Source: Deinandra increscens subsp. villosa (Eukaryota; Streptophyta; Magnoliopsida; Asterales; Asteraceae). Taken from it: DNA of 64,000 nucleotides. Positions 11,261 to 21,532 of this stretch are shown here, in pieces. The stretch is from NCBI GenBank assembly GCA_039602395.1, contig JBCNJP010000008.1, positions 18,606,354 to 18,670,353 of the forward strand, written 5' to 3'. Within the stretch, counting starts at the first letter, position 1. Each line of letters begins with the position of its first letter. Both the position numbers and the translations under genes were made by a program. The notes beneath the pieces are model-generated. The model ran no database searches, was not told where the DNA came from, and saw only the letters and a program-made list of their open reading frames with translations.

Positions 11261-12052
11261 ATCACATATAATATGTCATATTACAACAAATATAAATGCG
11301 TCACAATTTATTACGTTGTTATCCTAAGTATACGATGTACCATTGATTGGGCAACCGTACAAGGCCTTGTCATTCCCACTGAGGTAGGAGACTTAGGACT
11401 TGTACANNNNNNNNNNNNNNNNNNNNNNNNNNNNNNNNNNNNNNNNNNNNNNNNNNNNNNNNNNNNNNNNNNNNNNNNNNNNNNNNNNNNNNNNNNNNNN
11501 NNNNNNNNNNNNNNNNNNNNNNNNNNNNNNNNNNNNNNNNNNNNNNNNNNNNNNNNNNNNNNNNNNNNNNNNNNNNNNNNNNNNNNNNNNNNNNNNNNNN
11601 NNNNNNNNNNNNNNNNNNNNNNNNNNNNNNNNNNNNNNNNNNNNNNNNNNNNNNNNNNNNNNNNNNNNNNNNNNNNNNNNNNNNNNNNNNNNNNNNNNNN
11701 NNNNNNNNNNNNNNNNNNNNNNNNNNNNNNNNNNNNNNNNNNNNNNNNNNNNNNNNNNNNNNNNNNNNNNNNNNNNNNNNNNNNNNNNNNNNNNNNNNNN
11801 NNNNNNNNNNNNNNNNNNNNNNNNNNNNNNNNNNNNNNNNNNNNNNNNNNNNNNNNNNNNNNNNNNNNNNNNNNNNNNNNNNNNNNNNNNNNNNNNNNNN
11901 NNNNNNTATCACATATAATATGTCATATTACAACAAATATAAATGCGTCACAATTTATTACGTCGTTATCCTAAGTATACGATGTACCATTGATTGGGCA
12001 ACCGTACAAGGCCTTGTCATTCCCACTGAGGTAGGAGACTTAGGACTTGTAC
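11261..12052 (+). repeat. 146-bp duplication flanking a 500-N gap
   Basis: The 146 bases before the gap (11261-11406) recur directly after it (11907-12052) with one difference. The gap is exactly 500 N (11407-11906), a placeholder size. Either a local tandem repeat was collapsed or two overlapping contig ends were placed side by side. The segment looks like gypsy LTR sequence and contains CTTGTCATTCCCAC followed by GAGGTAGGAGACTTAGGAC, which is also found at 53933. Any ORF spanning the N run is meaningless. Confidence 0.85.
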
Positions 12053-12143
12053 ACTCATATAACACATAATTAATTAGACCAATAGAATGTAAACACATAA
12101 TCAAGCAATTACATGATCATACTTATGGATCACATAGTTATGT

Positions 12144-12391
12144 TGTTAGAACACAATGTAAATGTAACGGAAAACAGTCAAGTATTAGAAGAAAAGAAAA
12201 GATATATCCTCAAAATAGAAAGGATATGAAATTCTATACGATTTACGAATATCTATTTTCGTATAGAACTACTCCGGAATTTCCGAAGTAGTTCTGTATA
12301 GACCAGATTCTACAAAAATCCTCATTTCTGTAGAAGGCTTTTAATGGGAAGCATTACTAGTCTTCAAAGAAGAGTCCTGAAGGATTTCTTC
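12144..12391 (+). repeat. Copia F-family LTR fragment
   Basis: It starts TGTTAGAACACAATGTAAATG and matches the LTR at 37105 of element F to about AAGAAGAGTCC, after which the two diverge. It is therefore the 5' part of an LTR, cut off where the minus-strand ORF3 remnant begins. No partner LTR or target duplication is seen. The preceding 12053-12143 holds nothing recognisable. Confidence 0.55.
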
Positions 12392-12410
12392 ATTTTCCTC
12401 TTTTCTCACT

Positions 12411-13158
12411 TTATCTTTGATCATTTGTGCTAGAAATCTGACGTAGGACACAAATTCTAGACTTCTTGCCTTTGGATTTTTCTTTGACTCTTTTCTCCAT
12501 ATCTTTCCAGATTAGCATGGCCATGTCAATCTCTTCATTGAAGCATAAACTGTATAGAATGGTGAGAACGTTTTTGTTGATTTGGTCCATGGAGCCCTTC
12601 TTGGATGTCATGGTGTGGTTGAGTAAGTCAGTAGTGAATCTCCAGGCGGGCTTTAGTTAACTTAATCTGAGATTTGAAATTTGGCTATTTTCTGCAAAGT
12701 TACCTCCGGTGATTTCAATGATCAGTTCTATCAGGGCTGGATCTTCTGGGTTAGGAGAGAAGGATGAGAAGTTGTCTGGTGGTGGGAAGATTTTTCTCAG
12801 ATCAGATAGTTGGAGTGTGATATTAGTGTATGTGTTCACCTTTCCTTTCATATTTCCATCTATCATCTTGACAGTTGCCCAGAAGTTTAGAATGGCGGAT
12901 TTTGGGCATGGGTCATTGATGGTTAAGGATGTGGCAAGTTGAGATGAATTCTTCAGGGCTTCTATGATCAACTGGAGGCTTGATGAGTATGCAGATGGGT
13001 TCAGATTGCACGGTTGGTTAAGGGTGTCTAGGGTGAAATTTGTCTGGGTGGTGAGTCAGAGGATGAGGAATCTAGGTTTAGGGTTTGAGCAGAGGGGTTT
13101 CAAGTGATTTTCCTTTGGACCGAGTGTTCATCGCAGGGGTTGCAGATGAGGATGCCAT
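12411..13158 (-). pseudogene. ORF3 N-terminal domain remnant (copy C1b)
   Basis: The copy opens at the ATG at 13158 (MASSSATPAMNTRSKGKS), breaks frame, and resumes at 12971-12657 and 12611-12411, which share one frame separated by a stop. Landmarks IIEALKNSSQLATSLTIND, LNFWATVK and a following block rich in aromatic and basic residues match the N-terminal domain of ORF3 in J and H. The function is unknown; the gene sits in the env position of Asteraceae copia elements. The copy is cut at 12.4 kb by an LTR fragment. It lies directly downstream of another ORF3-type copy, so two different elements or a duplication met here. Confidence 0.5.
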
Positions 13159-13700
13159 TTGTGGTTTCTTAGGTTTGTGATATGAACACTGGGATTTGGA
13201 TGAGAGGGACGATGTTCTTTTATAGGTATCTCCTGATGCCGTTCCGTTTTTCAAGGTTTTCCTATAACGTCTATAATTAATTCGAACGGACGCTTTTATT
13301 CTGAACAGTAACAAAAATTACCATTGGCCATTATGAAATTAGTTATCGTATTTATCAGAGCCAATTTTTCATTCGTTGCTCAGATATTTTGGACAATTTA
13401 GATATTTGAGGAGACATTCTGTAATATTTCTGATCAAGGGAATAAGAATTTATTTAATCGGGAAATTTATACAGAGAGTTTAAGGCAAGTACAGATGTCT
13501 GTACACGTGCATCTATTCTGGTCTCTGTTGTGAGCAGGAGTTTTGAAGGCTTTGAATCTCGCTTCCATTTGAAGAGAAATATAAAGATGCAGAGAAGTTT
13601 GCCTTCCTGTGGATGGAAGAAAATATCCATTGGAGTCTGGAAGTCCGGAAATTGATAGTCCACCAGGAGATATTCCCTTTTGAGATACTACTTTGCTTGT
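13159..13700 (-). pseudogene. Degenerate sequence between two ORF3 remnants
   Basis: Short broken frames at 13663-13454 and 13314-13159 sit between the two ORF3 copies. The former follows the stop of copy C1a and could be its decayed continuation. No domain can be named. The part at 13320-13450 is AT-rich and seems non-coding. Confidence 0.3.
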
Positions 13701-14396
13701 CTAGATTCCCCTTGGTATTGTTTCCCAGTTTAAAGCTTGAAGGATTGATTTTGTGGAAAATCTGGGGTAGAGAATGAATCTTTCATTTAAGGGTCTGTAG
13801 AGATTGCTTTGCATGTGTCTCATGAGGTACAGAGAGAAATTCATGTTGTGACCTTGAATGAGAGCATGCATGACACATTGAGTGTCCTCATCTGAGAGAT
13901 GATTATCAGAATATTTTGATGAGAAACAAATTTGAATCCGAGAGAAAAAGTATTGCCACAGATATGGAAGGTGAACTCTGTCAGCTTTTCCTTCATAAAG
14001 ATTTCCTTTGTATCCCATATCAAGGAGAGTTTTGATCATAGCATCATGGTCAAAGTGACTAGGAGCAGATGGACTGTCTTTGATTTGAAGTGCTTTTCTG
14101 ATCAGATGTTGATTAATGACAAACAATACTCCACAGAAGGATGTTCTTATTAAGGCATTGTCTTCATCCTTAACAATGAGAACAGCATTTCTCCAAAATT
14201 CTTGAAGTAGAGAGTAGTTGATTGGAATATCAAGAGTCAGTGCATATCCTATGGGGCAATTTTTGAGGAATTTCATCATTGGTTGATAGGACCAAAATCT
14301 GTTCCCACAGGGTGTATAGAGCATGAGATTGTGAAGGTGAGGAACAGGGAATGTTGTATTTTCAGGTAATGGTGGAGAGAGTTCTTTGAAAGACAT
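13701..14396 (-). pseudogene. ORF3 N-terminal domain (copy C1a)
   Basis: Open frame of 231 residues from an ATG at 14396. It lies downstream of the C1 RNase H on the same strand, in the position of the extra gene of Sirevirus-like elements. Matching landmarks are LKNCPIGYALTLDIP, LLQEFWRNAVL, LIRKALQIKD, LDMGYKGNLYEGK, LPYLWQYFF, NMNFSLYLM and FILYPRF. They align in order with the J copy (LQAEFW-like block, IGYGG, YKWRFLAH, FNFSKLI, IYLYPRF). It stops where J and H continue into a long acidic region, so it is probably truncated. No signal peptide or membrane segment is visible, which argues against a classical envelope protein. Confidence 0.6.
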
Positions 14397-14713
14397 GGTT
14401 GAGTTTATCCCTTTTGATAAGGTATTTCAAAGTTCAATGAGGAAGAAGGATGTTGGGAATTTTTCTTTTGTGCTCCTTTTAAAGACATGGTGAGATCATG
14501 AAGTGAACAGAAGAGGGGGCAGAGGGATTTGATAGCCTATTTTTATAGGTCATTATTGATGTTTTTGGTTCTAGAAATTTGAGTTTTTTGTTTAAGAAGA
14601 CAACTTTTCAGAGAAGTTATTTGGGAGTACAGGAAGAAAAATGACAGGTAGTTATTGAACTGGCTCCCCTTCCCCCTATTTCCCTTTTTTATTTTTATAT
14701 TTATAAAAAAAAT

Positions 14714-17346
14714 TTAATTTGCAGTCATGTTTAGCATACCCAGTTTGCTTAATAAAAATGAGAATCTTTTTTCATCTAAAGGTTTAGTAAAGATATCTGC
14801 AAGCTGGAGTTCAGTTGGAACAAAGTACATTTCAATGTGTCCTTTTTCAACATGATCTTTGATAAAGTGATACCTGTCGTCGATGTGCTTTGTCCTTGAG
14901 TGATGAACAGGATTGGATGTGATGGCAATAACACTCTTTGAATAACAGAAAGTTGGTATTTTTGGGGAGATTTATCTCGTAGTCTTTGAGTTGGGTCTGC
15001 ATCCATATTACTTGAGAGCAACAGCTGGAAGCAGCAACATATTCAGCTTCAGTGGTTGAAGTTGATACACAGTTTTGCTTTTTGGATCTCCAGCATACTA
15101 ACTTACCTCCTAGCATCTGACAGATTCCTGATGTGCTCTTTCTGTCTAGTCTACAACCTGCATGATCGGCATCTGAGTAGGCTGTTAGGAAAAAATCAGT
15201 TTCCTTAGGATACCTGAGACCCTAGGTCAACTGATCCTTTTAGATATCTAAAGACTCTTTTGACAGCTAATAGGTCGGACTCCTTGGGTTTACATTGATA
15301 TCTAGCAAGGAAACATGTGGAAAACATGATGTCAGGCATACTTGCTATGAGATACAGAAGTGAGCCTATCATTCCTCTGTATGTGTGCTCATCAACATTT
15401 TTACCATCTTTGTCAGCATCAATTTTCACGTTTGTGGCCATTGGTGTTTTGAATGAGGAGCAGTTTGAGAGAGAATACTTAATGAGGAGATTTTTGATGT
15501 ATTTTTCTTGATTTATAGAAGTTCCTTCTGGAGTTTGTTTAATTTGGATTCCCAAAAAATAGTTTAGTTCTCCCATCATGCTCATTTCAAAGTTTGTTGT
15601 CATAAGTTCCTGAAATTCTTTACAAAAAAATGGACACGTGGATCCAAAGATGACATCATCTAAATAGATTTGTACAATGAGATGACCTTTTCTTTCCTTT
15701 AAAAATAATGTGGTGTCAATGGACCCCTTTTTAAAGTTGGCAAATAAAATAAACTCAAAGATGGTGCCATACCATGCTCTAGGTGCTTGTTTTAGACCGT
15801 ATAGGGCTCTTTTGAGTTTACAAACGTGATTTGGAAATTTTTCACTTTCAAAATCCTGGTGGTTGTTCAATGTAAACTTCTTGATCAATTTTTTCATTTA
15901 AGAAGGCACATTGAACATCCATTTGATAGAATTTGAAACTTTTGAAGGCTGCAAAGGCCAGAAATATCCTGACAGCCTAAAGTCTTGCGACTGGGGAAAA
16001 GGTTTCATCATAGTCTAATCCCTTTTGCTGATAGTATCCATTTGCTACATGCCTAGCTTTGTTTCTAATTATGGTACCTTCTTCGTCAGTTTTATTTCGA
16101 AAAACCCATTTAGTTCCTATAACAAATTTGTTGTTAGGTCTTGGAACTAGATACCACACATTATTTCTTTCTATTTGTCCTAGTTCCTGTTCCATGGCTA
16201 GGATCCAGTGGGGATCCTGAAGGGCTTCTTTATAATTTTTTGGTTCTATTATACTGAGGAATCCAGCATAGAGACACTGATTGGCTGAGGCTGATCTGAT
16301 TTGGACATTTTTGTTTTGATCACCAATGATTGAATTATGGGATGATCTTTCATCCATTTTGTTGCTGGAGGAAGAGTGGCTAATTCTTCGCTCTAAAGCA
16401 TTAGGTCGGTTGTGTCAGTGTCTTGACACTCCCCCTCAACTGATGGACAGTCAGCTGAGTGCAAGATCTTATTTACAGAATCATTTAGGAGCTCCAAAGT
16501 GGAGTTTTGTAATGTTTCTGTAGTTGCATTTGTTTCCATTTAGGTGGTGAGATTCAGGAATTTCATTATTTTTGTCTTTTGAGTGAGAAATTTCATTTTG
16601 GTTAACAACCTCTTTGCTAACTTTGAAGTGATCTTTTGTGACAAAGTTTTTTGAAAGAGACGAAAATATAGAAAAGTTATTTTCCTCATCAGAGTTTTCT
16701 TCGAAAAACCTGTAAGATGCTTCTTTTTTTTTCTGAGATTGTTACTCCAGAGATGTGGTATTAACATGCATAGCCATTTTATCATCACTAAATGACACAT
16801 TTATACTTTCTCTTACCACTTGAGTTTTTAGAACAAAAACTCTGTATGCTTTAGACTTGAGTGAATATCCAATGAAGATTCCTTTATCGGCTTTCTTGTC
16901 AAATTTTCCGAGGTAGTCTTGATTGTTTAGTATATAGCACCTGCATCCAAAGACATGAAGAAATTTTAAGTTAGGAGTTTTCTTATTGATTGCTTGATAA
17001 GGAGTTTGATTTATCCTTTTGTTGATGATTGATCTATTTTGAGTGAAGCATGCAGTTGTAATAGCTTCAGCCCAGAAGTAGATGGGAAGATTTGCGGAGG
17101 AAAGCATGGATCTGGCTACTTCTACTAAAGTTATGTTTCTCCTTTCTACTACCCCATTTTGTTGTGGGGATATTGGTGCCAAGAACTCATGAGAGATGCC
17201 TTTGCTGGCTAGATATGTGTCTAGTTTTAAGTTTTTGAATTCGGTTCCATTGTCAGATCATATTCTTCTTACGTTTAAGTGCATTAGTTTTTGTATTCTT
17301 CTTATAAAGTTAATAATAAGATCTGTTGTTTCAATTTTTGATTTCA
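14714..17346 (-). pseudogene. Copia pol remnant C1 (integrase, RT, RNase H)
   Basis: Enzymatic polyprotein of a copia element, read from 17346 downwards. The integrase part holds SDNGTEF, but an in-frame TGA replaces the preceding arginine near 17260. It continues at 17182-16742 with QQNGVVERRN and CFTQNRSIIN. RT begins around 16357 (GTKWVFRNKTDEEG) and continues at 15897-15205 with LYGLKQAPRAWY and a YLDD active site (a variant of YVDD). RNase H (15116 onward, STSTTEAEYVAAS) changes frame and ends in LSKLGMLNMTAN with stop at 14714. Purine tracts follow (complement at 14664-14690). The N-terminal part is missing because element G' is inserted in the integrase at 17346/17347. Confidence 0.85.
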
Positions 17347-20279
17347 TGAAAACGCTGGAGCGACGGATCATGTGACATCCGAGAATTTCAAGGTTCACTT
17401 CCGTTAGACAATTTCCGTTAGTTACGTTATAAGTGTTAACTTAGTAACTAATGCTTAAACTAGGCCGAATACGTCCACGACCTTTGGTTGATCACCGAAC
17501 CCGTCCATATGTGTTATGTGTTTATTTATTTATTGTCATTATGTGCAATGTGATGTAAACGCATGATTTAGTATTGATATTAGAATGTAAATTGGTCACT
17601 TTTGGTTTCCAGCGAAACTACCGGGCGAAACTACAGATTCGCCCGGTAGCCGGCTAAACTGTTTGACTCACATGAGATCAGAGCCAGTTTCGCCTGGCCA
17701 GCGAAACTGCCAGCGAAACTAGGCCCTGATATATAATATCTTAATAAACCCTAGTTTCTCCCATTTGCCTCTTTTACACAAAACACACACACTCTCCATC
17801 TTTTCTCCTGGAAATCTGGTCAGCCGAGAATCACACCGAGCCATCGAGATCTCAGCCCCGAACCATCATCCATTGAGCTTGGAGATCGAACCGTGAGTCC
17901 CAAAAACCATTTCTATGCCTTATTCTATGTGTTTTCTTAAAAAGCATGCTTAGATCTTCATAGAATCACTTGATCTTCTGATATGATGCTTAGGGATGCT
18001 AGATCTATCATAAAGTCAGTAACTTTACGTGTGAAATCAAACCATAATGAAGATTTATGCTAGATTAGGTCATTTTAGGTTTAAAATGCATTTTTGGTGA
18101 TTTGATGATAAAAATCCATGTTTAAGGTGTTAAACTTGCTTCTGTGATGTTGGTAAATGTCTATGTATGCTAAATAATGAATTACATGAAGTATGGAAGC
18201 TGTTAGATTGATTTTAGGGCTGATTTATGTGTTTTTCGCGACTGGCGAAACTGTGCAGTTCTCTGGGCGAAACTGCACAGCGAAACTATGTATATCTTCA
18301 ACCAGCGACACTATACAGCGAAACTGTAGTGTCGCCGTGTAAACCATGTGTGCCTGCTCGAACGAAACTACCGAGCGAAATAACCTGAACGAAAGTTCAA
18401 ACCAGTTTCGGGCGAATCTAAGCTAGCGAAACTGTGTCAACAGTTTCGAGCGAAACTAGCTTAGCGAAACTGTGTCATCGGGTATTCCCTAGCGAAAGTG
18501 CTGCCCGTGCACACAGCGAAACTGTGTAGCGAAACTATGCTAGCGAAACTGTGACCAGACCAAAACCCAAACTTGTGCAACTTGCTTGAATGCTATGCCA
18601 TGACTTACATGATTATGCAATAATGAACCATGTTTGATTTTTGAGTTATGTGAACCCTTGTTTATGATCAACCATCGGTGTCGTGTGTCGGTATGTCGAG
18701 TCGTAGTTCCAACGTGCTATGTTATGGGCCATAGTGACGTTAAGTTAAATATTAGACACAAAACTAATACTTAAGACCTAAACGTGTTCATAGGTCTTCG
18801 TTAAGCAATACTTGGATTAATTAGCAAGTGTAGCCGAGCAACCTAAGGTGAGTTTCACAAACCCTTTAATTGTGAGCCCGTTCGGGTCACAACGAATATA
18901 CTAAACGGAAAACAACGCTGACATTTTGAGGTATCGCCAAATGGGATATCTGTTATGGAAGTTGGAGTGTTTTATGGGAAGCACTTGCAACTGTCCATCC
19001 TTGGGATTTCAAATGAAATCCGCAACCAACTATTCGATAACACTTGGGATTTCAAAGGAAATCCGGAATAACCATTTTGACACTTAAACTCTTTTTAGGA
19101 TTTCAAATGAAATCCAGAACAAACGATTTTAATATGACTACTGTAGGTTAAAGTCTAAACCAAATGATATCACATGATTTCTAAGGATGCCTTAAAACTT
19201 AAAAGTCCTCAACAATCTAGTACCGTTGATCTGAGTAGCGAGGGGATGTTGGGTAGATCTACTGAGGGTTTGACAAACCCTGCTCCGCGGTACACAAATG
19301 TGTAGCCAACCGGTTGGAGGCCGAACGGAGTTCAATATCAGCCTGTTTTAGTTGTGGGTCCCAAGAGGAACACAACTGGAGGCACACACCATCGGCAAAT
19401 GCCGAACTCTGATACGTCAGCTTTCAGCCTTGGTACGAACTTCCTTAGTGCATGGAAACCGGATTAGCTACCCGCGATATCGGTTGACCGCTTTAACTTT
19501 TACTTAACTAGTGCATATTCGATAATTCAACACTTGGCAATGTCTGCAAAACTAATACTTATTATATGTTGATACATACGCTTATGAGACCAGGCCAATG
19601 CATGACATGCCCACCGTGAACTCACCAACCGTTAGGTTGACACTTGTGTGGTTTTCACTTTTGCAGATCGTTGAGGAGTATTCACTGAAGGTTGGCATGG
19701 CGCTTGAAGTTTCTTAACTTTATTTTAAACTTAATATGGGAATTAAACAACTATTCATGTTCTGTAATTAAAGCACGTGGTTAGTGCTAAGATACTTATG
19801 TTTTTATTCCGCTGCGAACTTTAAACTGTTTTATGATGAATGTTTGGACTTTACTCTGATTCGTTTAGTATTTGTAACTAAAGGTTGTGGTCCTGGTTTG
19901 CTTGCACCCCTTAACGGTATAAACTCCGTTAGTGGTTATTTGGGGGTGTGACAGATCGGCTTAGTTCGACATCAATTGTATAATAAAAACGAGAACAAAC
20001 GGTGTAAATAACAATGCTCAATCTCTCATTAAAATCGTAACAGATTACAGAGAGAATCAGAACACAAAAACACACAGTTACTCGCTCAAAATTCTGATCA
20101 AAAACTAGTTACAAACTACAACCTATATATAGACATTGGCCGGCCAAACTCCTAGGCTTGTCCGAACCTCAGGTTCGACCAGGGTTCGGCCAGAGTTCGG
20201 CCAACAGTAATTTAGGTTGTAATCTTCAAGTCTTCCACTCTTTGTCTGATCCAGCTCGTTGCCACATAATGTATCAACA
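17347..20279 (-). repeat. 3' LTR of element G', split by solo LTR D
   Basis: The LTR occupies 20279-19954 and 17370-17347 (minus). Together they match the LTR of element G at 38767-39130 closely (same ends, TGTTGATACATTAT and GCGTTTTCA). The internal side carries the purine tract complement AACTCCCCCTTGGCAACAGC (20280 on). The outer side ends inside the C1 integrase at 17346 (TTTCA would be the target duplication; its partner is not in view). LTR D is inserted within it. The LTR carries inverted GGTTCGG/CCGAACC motifs. Confidence 0.8.
17371..19953 (+). mobile_element. Solo LTR D (Ty3/gypsy type, 2.6 kb)
   Basis: It starts TGTGACATCCGAG and ends GGGGGTGTGACA, with GATCA before and GATCG after as a near-perfect 5-bp target duplication. 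Both flanks join to restore the G' LTR, so a single LTR remained after recombination. Promoter-like sequence and a leader lie near 17740-17900. The octamer GCGAAACT occurs 14 times between about 17610 and 18550. Conserved blocks shared with E1 and E2 are: CAACCTAAGGTGAGTTTCAC (18839), the GCGAGGGGATGTTGGGTAG block (19237), GTGAACTCACCAACC (19617) and the terminal GTTAGTGG segment. No coding region. Confidence 0.82.
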
Positions 20280-20409
20280 AACTCCCCCTTGGCAACAGCT
20301 GGGCCGTTCTTTATCAGCCTTGTACTTCAGCAGCCTCATCTTCCTTCCAGACCATCTCATGATTATGAACGGCATAGATGTTAAACGCAAAACAAATCCT
20401 TATCACCCT

Positions 20410-21093
20410 CTAAAACTGCAATGTCTGCTCCATATAATCAGGATGATACAGGATTGGATTGTAATAAAGTTCACCTATATCAGCCTTGGACAGATTGATC
20501 AGCCACATCGGATCATAAATCTTCACAACCCGGTTCTGTTCTTTCAGCACAATCACAGCCTCACCAATCTTCTCATTATAATACCACCACCTCAAATCCT
20601 TGATGAAATCAAGCTCCATTTTCATTAGTGGTATCTTCTTCATCACATCAGGTTTCTTCTTGAAAACCAGGATTATCAGCTTCTTTCCAGTTCTCGCATG
20701 AATCCTTGTTCGAGATCGACGCCTTTTGGGTTTCTGAGGATCCAAAAATTGAAATCCTTCACGACATTCTTTCTCAATAGTCTTATTGAAGTAAAACCCC
20801 TTCCAATCAGTTCCATAATTGCAGAAAGGCTTTTTGGTCAGTTCACGAATATCCCAAACTGGCAGACTGCTAAAATCACTAGCACATTTGAAGTACTGAA
20901 ATCCGTGTTGACGCTTAATCCCGTAGCACTTCAAACTGTCAGAATACATCCAGCTGATTATAGCACCTGAAGCTTGACCCTTGAATTTAAAAAAAAAACG
21001 ATCTTTGCTCAATTGGCTTCACAAGAAGAACATAGTTGGCATGAAACGTCTTCATAAATTCATCAAATGCCCAACGTTATTCTTGTTCCTTAG
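20410..21093 (-). pseudogene. ORF3 C-terminal part of element G'
   Basis: An open frame at 21012-20410 (200 residues) lies just upstream of the G' 3' LTR. The C-terminal half aligns with the end of ORF3 in element H: RVVKIYDPMWLINLSKADI against RQFRFYDPVDLLRFGEKDI, followed by a PIL motif. A basic stretch KPKRRRSRTRIHARTGKK resembles a nuclear localisation signal; that is inference. The upstream part is cut at 21093/21094 by the LTR of element H (flank CTTAG). The G family thus carried ORF3 as well as gag and pol. Function unknown. Confidence 0.6.
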
Positions 21094-21501
21094 TGTAGGT
21101 CCGAAAATCAACCAATCACGATATCTTAATCACAAACGAGTGCGGAATCCTCGTATGTGATTGATTCAAGAAGAATGTAGAAGAAAGAGACTCAATCTAT
21201 AAGAAAGATTGAATCTTGAATGCAAAACACTACAAACTTGAAGCAAAAGAAGACTGATCGTAAACACCTAAGTGAGAGTGAAATCGTAAATGTAATCTCC
21301 AAAAGCTTATCATAATCATAAACATGAGGGTTTATATACTACCCATACAAAACCCTAGGGCCAATCATAAACACAAATAGCCCAATCATAAACACTAGAA
21401 ATCGGCCCACATGGCCTAAATATAATCTAACTAAGCCCAAAAGCCCAATAACTAACAAGCCCACAACTAATGTTCATGCCTCTAATATATATAGCCCAAC
21501 A
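21094..21501 (-). repeat. Element H 3' LTR (408 bp)
   Basis: In sense orientation it starts TGTTGGGCTATATATATTAG and ends GGACCTACA. The adjoining purine tract appears on the plus strand as ATCTTCCCCTAGGC (21502 on). It contains repeated ATCGTAAA/ATCATAAAC motifs, also dense in the H region upstream of ORF3. It is related to, but clearly different from, the H2 LTR at 25734, so the two are not a pair. Confidence 0.75.
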
Positions 21502-21532
21502 ATCTTCCCCTAGGCATGAACCATTAGATCAC

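Noticed and set aside
11255..11974. Open frames crossing the N run
   Set aside because: They consist almost wholly of undefined residues. The same holds for frames at 31847-32538.
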